Below are positions 57,700 to 64,000 of a DNA stretch of 64,000 nucleotides, piece by piece. A model generated the notes under the pieces. The model was given only the letters and a program-made list of their open reading frames with translations. It ran no database searches and had not been told where the DNA came from. The stretch is taken from contig JNEN01001260.1 in NCBI GenBank assembly GCA_000697355.1, forward strand, positions 558,001 through 622,000, read 5' to 3'. Every line of letters starts with the position of its first letter. The first letter of the stretch is position 1. The translations under genes were made by a program, and so were the position numbers. The stretch comes from Syncephalastrum monosporum B8922 (Eukaryota; Mucoromycota; Mucoromycetes; Mucorales; Syncephalastraceae).

Positions 57700-58935
57700 A
57701 TGGCCACAGACCGGAAGCGAGCCCGCCGCAATTACGAGTCCATTGCGCGTGAACGTGACAAGGGGACGACATCCGACACTGTGCCGGATGTTTATGGTCA
57801 GAAAAGGAGGGCTGTCGAGCGGCGTCAGGCAGAATTAAGGCGGAATCTTGACCAAGAAGACGCTGCGGACGATTGGCCGCTTCCGTCGGACACCACCATC
57901 GCGGCCTTGACACTTATCAATAACGCCGTCGACACTTCAAAGGACCAGTCAGAGTCGATTAGGAAGCTTCCTCACATATGCTTTCTGCATCAGATATACA
58001 GCGTGCTGGCAAATAATACAGCCGTCGACAGAGAGCTGGTAATACAAAGACAATGCATGCATGAAACAAAGAGAAATTTGGCTCATCCGGGTTTTGCTGA
58101 CACTTGTGCCACTCTACAAGCAAGAAGCAGTCGATGAGGGTACCTGGAGGAAGTTTTATATCCTCGGTACGCTCGAGGATGAATTAGCTGTCATGAGTGT
58201 CAAAGACTATTTGCAAATGATCGATGACGCCAAGGCAGATTTTGAGGAAGACATCGTCAACCAGGTCCACGTAGCCGAGCAACGACTGAGCTCTGCATTC
58301 TTTGGTATGCATTCTATATATTGAAATAGGCACTTGACTGACAGTCTTTTTCCAGATCGTTTTAAACAGGTGATTCAAGACAAACGCTACTTCGGTGAAG
58401 TAGCCGCATCTGTGAGAAAGCTAGCGTCGGATGGATATGAGTTTGACGAGAAAGAAATATCGTAGGTGTGCTACTCAAGCCATATAACTGCTTACACAAT
58501 CTGTGTCATAGGTATCTCACGCAGTACGGCCTGTTTCTCCCACATACAGAGCTCGGCTCGTACTGGTTTTCGATCCGTAGACAGGGTTACTTTATGTCCA
58601 ATTACACAAAGGGCCGTATAGAAATATTACGTATACTAAAACGCCGACCTACCAAAGACATTCTGCTCAAGGTAAGCCATTACCATGCCGTAGCAATTAC
58701 TGGCTCATACGCGTAAAGCAACTGGAGGCGAAACGGTTGAATAAGAGTGTATTTAAGCATGCGTTTCTTGTCCACGATCTTGTGGGGAGTGGACGTGCCA
58801 TTCGGTATGTATTAAAGCCAGCATAAAAGACGTAGAATTGTCAAGAACTAAAACTAAAACTAAAACAAAAATAGGCAAGAAACTACGATGGGTGATTTGA
58901 TACGGTTGACAAAGAAGGGTGAGCAAGGACAATGA
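57700..58935 (+). CDS. STK19: STK19-family winged-helix protein
   Basis: Homologue of human STK19, now regarded as a DNA-binding winged-helix protein acting in transcription-coupled repair, not a kinase. The ATG at 57700 gives MATDRKRARRNYESIARERD, a basic N-terminus. Then come LPHICFLHQIYSVLANNTAV DREL (first winged helix), RKFYILGTLEDELAVM and VKDYLQMIDDAKADF. The later exons give DRFKQVIQDKRYFGEVAASV, YLTQYGLFLPHTELGSYWFS, GYFMSNYTKGRIEILRILKR, KRLNKSVFKHAFLVHDLVGS and TTMGDLIRLTKKGEQGQ. These match the conserved order of the family. Small introns near 58040, 58310, 58465, 58670 and 58805. Stop TGA at 58933. Only 35 nt separate it from the stop of the convergent methyltransferase gene. Confidence 0.85.
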
Positions 58936-58970
58936 CGTAAGTTATATCTACTATGGCAGGTGAGGGATGC

Positions 58971-59789
58971 TTATTTCGTCGTGCGTTTCTTCTTCAGCTT
59001 CCATATTTCAATATCCTCGTGGCCCACGACTTTAGAATTGAGCATTCGTTTCGGTACCGCCCGTGTATCAAATCCCATGGCTTTGGCGGTCGAGACAAAG
59101 TTATTGACTACGATATCGTCTCGGTGCTCCAAGGCGACGAGGATGGTGGTCGTATGTGAGGCAAGGTGCTGACAGCAGCGAAGCAGGGTCGGAACGAGCT
59201 CAATGCAGTAGATGCAGTCAGCAGCGAGGATATAGTTGTATGGTGCCTGGACCCAATCACAGTAGTTCTTGTTTGCCTCATCTCTATCGAGGCTACTGCA
59301 GAAGCGCACCCAGTCGAGGGGCTCCACACGCAGCCTGGGGTCGTCCATGGGCATGCGGGTATGCTGGTAGCTGGATTGTTCGATGCGTCTGTGCCACCAG
59401 TCTTTAATCGTGTCCATGTTGTTTTCGGCGTTTGGCTGCAGGACGCTGTCGACCACACTCGGCAGATCAGTCACGACCGTATCCAGACCAAGTGCAGCCA
59501 TGGTCAAGCCGCCCAGTCCACAGCCACTGCCGAGCTCGATACACGTTTTTGTGTTCTGTACTTGCATCCGACCCTCCTCAAGGGACCATGTCGGCGGTTT
59601 GATCGTGTCCACCAGATAATGCGCAAGGACTTTGGCACTGTCCCAAACAGTCGTACCATGGTTCTGTGTATTGTTTTGTTGTGTCATTACGACGGATAAA
59701 GAGGGCAGAATCTCGAATGAAAACTGGGGTAAATTCTTTGTATCGTTCTCGTCGTAAAAGTCGCTTTCTTCCTCGGATTCAGAATGCAT
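58971..59789 (-). CDS. METTL21-type lysine methyltransferase
   Basis: Intronless, 272 aa. Rossmann-fold SAM-dependent protein lysine methyltransferase. The N-terminus is acidic (MHSESEEESDFYDENDTKNL). Then come TTVWDSAKVLAHYL and the SAM-binding motif I CIELGSGCGLGGLTMAALGL, VVTDLPSVVDSVLQPNAENN (motif II acidic residue), and LDWVRFC. The family post-I segment YNYILAADCIYCIELVPTLL corresponds to the D-x-x-Y loop. The C-terminus is basic (IWKLKKKRTTK). The family includes enzymes for Hsp70 and eEF1A; the substrate here is unknown. Divergent from YTH1 across 190 nt. Confidence 0.82.
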   Translation of the reverse strand: MHSESEEESDFYDENDTKNLPQFSFEILPSLSVVMTQQNNTQNHGTTVWDSAKVLAHYLVDTIKPPTWSLEEGRMQVQNTKTCIELGSGCGLGGLTMAALGLDTVVTDLPSVVDSVLQPNAENNMDTIKDWWHRRIEQSSYQHTRMPMDDPRLRVEPLDWVRFCSSLDRDEANKNYCDWVQAPYNYILAADCIYCIELVPTLLRCCQHLASHTTTILVALEHRDDIVVNNFVSTAKAMGFDTRAVPKRMLNSKVVGHEDIEIWKLKKKRTTK

Positions 59790-59979
59790 TTTTGTGTAAA
59801 AAGTAGAAATAAAAGGTTGGGTAGAAAATGTAAAGGACAACAACAGAAATTGCGGTAAAAAAAAAAAAAAGGAAAAACAATTCAGTGTGTTTCAAACACA
59901 GAGCAAAAAGCATTCCCATAAGAATTCGGCGCTTGTCAATTCACTTTCAACCCTTTGTTTCGTTCTTTCTCCATTCGTT

Positions 59980-60854
59980 ATGCTTGCCCCTCCACTATTC
60001 AATCCCAATCATAAGGACCTCACCTTCGACTTTGAGGACTTCATAAGGCGAGAGCTCGGTCTTGATCTAAGTAGCGAAGCAAAAAAACCTGGTAAGTCAA
60101 GGCATTCATTCTATTCGGCCTGGATTGCTTACTAAGTAACGATAGAGCAAATCTGCAAATACTACCTGAAGGGTGTCTGTCACAAAGGATCGTATTGTCC
60201 ATTCAAACACACGCGGAGTGGGGAGCGTGACAAGTCCGTTGTATGCAAACATTGGCTTCGTGGTCTGTGCAAGAAAGGCGATGGCTGTGAATTCCTGCAC
60301 GTTTTCAACATGAAGAAAATGCCGGAATGCTGGTTTTACTCCAAGTATGGCGAGTGCTGCAACGGCGACGAATGCATGTATCTTCACATTGACCCAGAGA
60401 GCAAGCAAAAAGAATGCCCGTGGTATGCACGCGGTTTCTGTAAACATGGTAAGTGAATGCTGTTGTGTGTGTGGACCAGGCGAAGGGGAAAAGGCTCGTT
60501 ATTAACATCATTGGCTCTTTCTTCAATCAAAAAGGACCTAATTGTCACCACAAGCACGTACGAAAAATGGTGTGTCAAAACTACCTGACCGGCTTCTGTC
60601 CTGAAGGTCTGAACTGCGAGAACGGGCATCCGAAGTACGAAATCCCTACCATGTACAATAACGACGACCACGAGCGACCAGGAGCGGACGATACTCCCCA
60701 TCGATCGCCCTTTGTCAACAAGCCGCAAAGCGGGTTTTATCGTCGTCTTGAGGATGTGACATGCTACAAATGCGGTGAACAGGGCCATTATGCAAACAAG
60801 TGTCCGCAGACAAAGACGGGTCAGGCCTTTTTGATGGAGCACCAAAGGAGATAA
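59980..60854 (+). CDS. YTH1: CPSF30/Yth1 mRNA 3'-end processing factor
   Basis: Poly(A)-signal recognition subunit of the cleavage and polyadenylation factor. Three exons from the ATG at 59980. The N-terminus has LTFDFEDFIRRELGLDL. Five CCCH zinc fingers follow: CKYYLKGVCHKGSYCPFKH, CKHWLRGLCKKGDGCEFLH, CWFYSKYGECCNGDECMYLH, CPWYARGFCKHGPNCHHKH and CQNYLTGFCPEGLNCENGH. After a linker there is a CCHC zinc knuckle, CYKCGEQGHYANKC, which is present in animal and filamentous-fungal CPSF30 but lost in Saccharomyces Yth1. Introns at about 60092-60145 and 60450-60534. A poly(A) signal AATAAA lies at 60919-60924. Confidence 0.96.
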
Positions 60855-61194
60855 TTCTCGTATGATAATGTAAATTTAGGATGGATACCCTTACATGATT
60901 GATGATGTCAAGAAAATTAATAAAACAGAGATAAAAACGAGAAGTGGATATGAATGCGTGTTATGTTATACGATATAATCGAAACATTGCATATGAAGGT
61001 CTGATTTTCTTTTTTTTTTTTTTTTTTGGAATATATCAGAAGGGCGGCATTTAGAAGCCCAATTCACCCAAATCATTGCTGCGTTGTTCGTCCATCTTAC
61101 ATGTAAAATGTGGACCACCGCGTCATTTCGATGGAAGCACAAATGGCTGATCGCGTGTATGTGTCTCTCTTCTCTTCTATAACTACTCTTGTCC
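60855..61194. other. Spacer YTH1 / HRD3
   Basis: Poly(A) signal AATAAA at 60919-60924 and a T-run at about 61010-61027. The right end is the HRD3 promoter. No gene is seen. Confidence 0.5.
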
Positions 61195-64000
61195 ATGTTT
61201 CTGACTGCCAATGCAATAGCCGTTGTCCTTTGCCAGGCGTCAACTTCGCTCGCCACTTCCATTCCCGACAGCGCTGTTCTACAGCAGCATGTAAGCGAAG
61301 CTTACCTCAGACGAACTTGGCATAACCTGTATCTAGCCCCTTCAGCCAGACAATCTCTACCAGGATACCGACTCCCATACGAATGCAGACGAACAAGGTA
61401 CGATTAGGATCTCTTCACTTGCAGAGCAGCCCTAATCAAAGCACGTCCAGGTCAACTTCTCTACCGAGTTGCCATGCGTCAACTGGAGGCCATTCAAAGT
61501 ACCACCAGGTCTCATACACCCACTGCATACGACACCACCGAGACGAGTTTATGGGATACTATTCACTCCTCTCTTGCGAGTATCACTCACTTGATATGGC
61601 CAGACGACCATCACGACACGCCTACGACGCCTTCTCAAAATCAGGAACGTCTCGAGGCAGCCACTCGCATGCTCGAGACAGCTGCAACGAACTACAACAA
61701 TCTGGATTCGCTCATGGTGCTCGCTGACATGAATTTCGTAAGCGAGGGGTTATTCATCAATGGTCGTTTATGCTACTTGGCTCATTTTTACTCGTCCTTC
61801 TGTTTCCTTTCTGAAGTACGCACGTTACACACATCCTCGAAATTATACCAAAGCCTTTGGCTACTACAAGGATCTTGCAGCGACAGGCAATGCCACCGCT
61901 CAGCAGATGGTTGGCTTCATGTACGCCACTGGTATCGGCGGTGCCGTGCCTCGGGATCAAGCGCAGGCGCTGCTCTACCATACCTTTGCTGCTCACGGCG
62001 GTGATACCCTCGCGGAAATGACCCTCGGTTACAGATATCTTCTGGGCATCGGCACCGACCAAAAGTGCGAGGACGCCGTCTACTATTATCAGAAGGTGGC
62101 TGAAAAAGGTATGAAGATTGGAAGCAGGCTACTGGAGAGAAATAAAGGGGAAAGGAGAGAACAAATCACTGATGTACGTCTACAGCCATCAACTATTACT
62201 TGTCAGGACCAATAGGTGGACATGCGACACCATTATCCAAAGTAAGGCTCTCAGACGAAGTAGGAGGTGTGTACGGCTATGGCGCAAGCGTCATGACCGA
62301 CCGGCGGCACCGGAACAACGGCGGCGGCTCGGATCGATCTGTGAGCATAGAAGAAGTCCTGCAGTACTGGCGGTACTTGGCTCAGACGCGCTCTGATTTT
62401 GAGGCACAGGTACTCAACTAGAAATCGGCCGAATTCCCAAAACGACTCATGCAATGTGATCAGCTTATGCTCGGTCAAGTCTATTACCAAGGCACGCGGA
62501 GTATATCCCGTAATTTTGAAGAGGCTTTCTACTTTTTCCGCCAAGTCACCGATAAGCTTCCGTCGGGCAAGGTCCCACAAGCCCTCGTGAACAGCAAACG
62601 TGGCAAAGCCATTGGCCAAGCAGCTGGATACCTTGGCCGCATGTTTATGCGCGGAGAAGGTGTAGACATCGATGACGAATTGGCTCTTCAATGGTTCCAC
62701 GTGGGTGCCGAATTCAATGACTCCATGTCACAGAATGGGCTCGGTATCATGTACCTGGAAGGCATTGTCGTGGCACAGGTAAGGCTTTGGCTTTTGACTT
62801 TAGGAACACTCTGACCCGGCATTGACAGGATCGCGAGAAAGCCATTGAATATTTCAAAAGAGCGGCAAACCAGGAGAACCCGGAGGCCCAGGTCAACTTG
62901 GCTATGGAATATGTCAAACAAGAGTCCACGCTGCCCATTGCCGTTCGTTTGTTTACCTTGGCTGCCGATGCGAAACATCTGCTGGCATACTGGTACCTTG
63001 CTCAGCTGAACCATGCTGGTATCGGTGTCAAACCCTCCTGTCAAGTTGCTGTATCGGTATGTCAGAACACTGAATTCTGTTATCTTTGTCTAAATGTGTC
63101 CACCATGGACAGTTTTATAAGTCCATTGCTGAGCGGGGCGATTGGCTTTATCCTACTGTCGAGGATGCTTACACGGCCTATCAACATGGTGATGTAGAAA
63201 GCGCATTATTACACTATACCTTGGCGGCCGAGCGAGGTTACGAAATTGCACAGTCCAATGTCGCATATCTGCTGGATACAGGTAATTGAAAGAGGAGGAA
63301 CTGGCCATCGCTGTAACTGACCTTCATGCAGATACGCATCTCCTGAAGCTCTCTGATCCACCCAAACGCGACCCTGCTGCGGAAGAGTCGGCCTTGATCT
63401 ACTGGTCCCGGTCGGCCAACCAAAACAACGTAGATTCCCGGGTCAAGATGGGCGACTACTATTTCCGTGGCATTGGCACACCCGTCGACTATGAAAAGGC
63501 TGCGGCCTGCTATCGCATCGCGGCTGAAATCGAGCTTTCCCCGCTCGCCATGTGGACCATGGGCTGGATGTATGAGAACGGGGTAGGCGTAGCCAAGGAT
63601 TTCCACCTCGCCAAGCGCGCCTATGACAACGCGCTCACCATCAACCCAGACGCCTATCTACCCGTCAAGTTATCCTTAGCCAAACTGTATTTGCGCTACT
63701 ACTGGAGTTGGATGACGGGGGCCGACATCGGCCAAGGTATGTCTCCACCCGCCCAACAAGACGACAGCAACTCCAACGGCCAATCCGCGCTCTGGGGCCA
63801 AGGCGATCAGGGTGGGGAAGACCACCACACTGCTACGCCTGCACAGGAAGCCCGAAGACGGAAAGAGATTGAAGCGTATGAGCACGACCGTGCGCACTGG
63901 GAGATCAGCACTGATGAAGAGCTTCGAAGAAAGTTTAGCAAGCATATGAAGCGACTAGAGCGCGAAGAAGGGGATGACTTGGCCGATCTCACGTCTGGAA
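61195..64000 (+). CDS. HRD3: HRD3/SEL1L ERAD subunit (cut by right edge)
   Basis: Luminal substrate-handling partner of the Hrd1 ubiquitin ligase in ER-associated degradation. The ATG at 61195 opens a signal peptide (MFLTANAIAVVLCQASTSLA). Exon 1 joins in frame to AALIKARPGQLLYRVAMRQL. A long series of SEL1-like repeats follows: AFGYYKDLAATGNATAQQMV, GFMYATGIGGAVPRDQAQAL, AGYLGRMFMRGEGVDIDDEL, KAIEYFKRAANQENPEAQVN, SALLHYTLAAERGYEIAQSN, RVKMGDYYFRGIGTPVDYEK and MGWMYENGVGVAKDFHLAKR. The part near the right edge has GWMTGADIGQ-like sequence and a charged helical stretch, so the membrane span and C-terminus lie beyond the window or just at its end. At least eight short introns. Confidence 0.9.

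Noticed and set aside
58846..58870. CTAAAA repeats as telomere-like sequence
   Set aside because: Only three units, inside an STK19 intron; more likely a branch-point-rich intron end.

Overview
This window looks like nuclear chromosomal DNA of a filamentous early-diverging fungus, most likely Mucoromycota and perhaps Mucorales. Almost every gene is interrupted by short introns of about 40-100 nt with GT-AG (occasionally GC-AG) borders. Genes lie on both strands at moderate density. The set includes two chitin synthases, a class IV-like one among them, PMR1, MAM3, HRD3, a WASP homologue, and STK19- and MMTAG2-type genes that are absent from budding yeast. No rRNA, tRNA, CRISPR array, prophage or intact transposon was recognised. 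The species cannot be named from the sequence alone.

Layout. 0-7.4 kb: trehalose-6-phosphate synthase (minus, cut by the left edge), an MMTAG2-like basic/SR-rich protein (plus), a WASP/Las17 actin nucleation promoter (minus) and an MFSD5-like transporter (minus). 7.4-11.1 kb: an AT-rich gene-poor stretch. 11.1-17 kb: a Cks1/Suc1 cell-cycle protein with a 19-nt microexon, two unrecognised plus-strand proteins and a second MFS transporter. 17.7-21.2 kb: the PMR1 Golgi Ca2+/Mn2+ ATPase. 21.5-34.4 kb: a run of five minus-strand genes (UBA-domain protein, MAM3-like CNNM protein, class I-III chitin synthase, CBS-repeat protein, class IV chitin synthase). 37-41.3 kb: USB1 (U6 snRNA 3' processing), NHP6-type HMG-box protein and methylenetetrahydrofolate reductase. 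43-45.5 kb: two orphan single-span membrane proteins. 46.7-55.2 kb: aldo-keto reductase, ENTH/epsin-type adaptor, UDP-glucose pyrophosphorylase and a type II membrane glycosyltransferase-like protein. 55.5-64 kb: double-bromodomain protein, STK19 homologue, METTL21-type methyltransferase, CPSF30/Yth1 and HRD3, which runs off the right edge.

How the genes relate. This is mainly a housekeeping region, not a pathway cluster. Several products do converge on the cell wall and secretory pathway: UGP1 makes the UDP-glucose used by TPS1; two chitin synthases build the wall; PMR1 supplies Golgi Mn2+/Ca2+ for glycosyltransferases; Las17 and Ent3-like proteins act in endocytosis and trafficking; HRD3 serves ER quality control. 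Gene pairs are tightly packed, with convergent 3' ends 35-265 nt apart at several places.

Exon structures were inferred by eye from splice consensus and protein-family continuity. For MMTAG2-like, CKS1, NHP6 and the CBS protein the exon lengths were summed and give intact reading frames. For the other genes, the outer limits are firmer than the internal borders.
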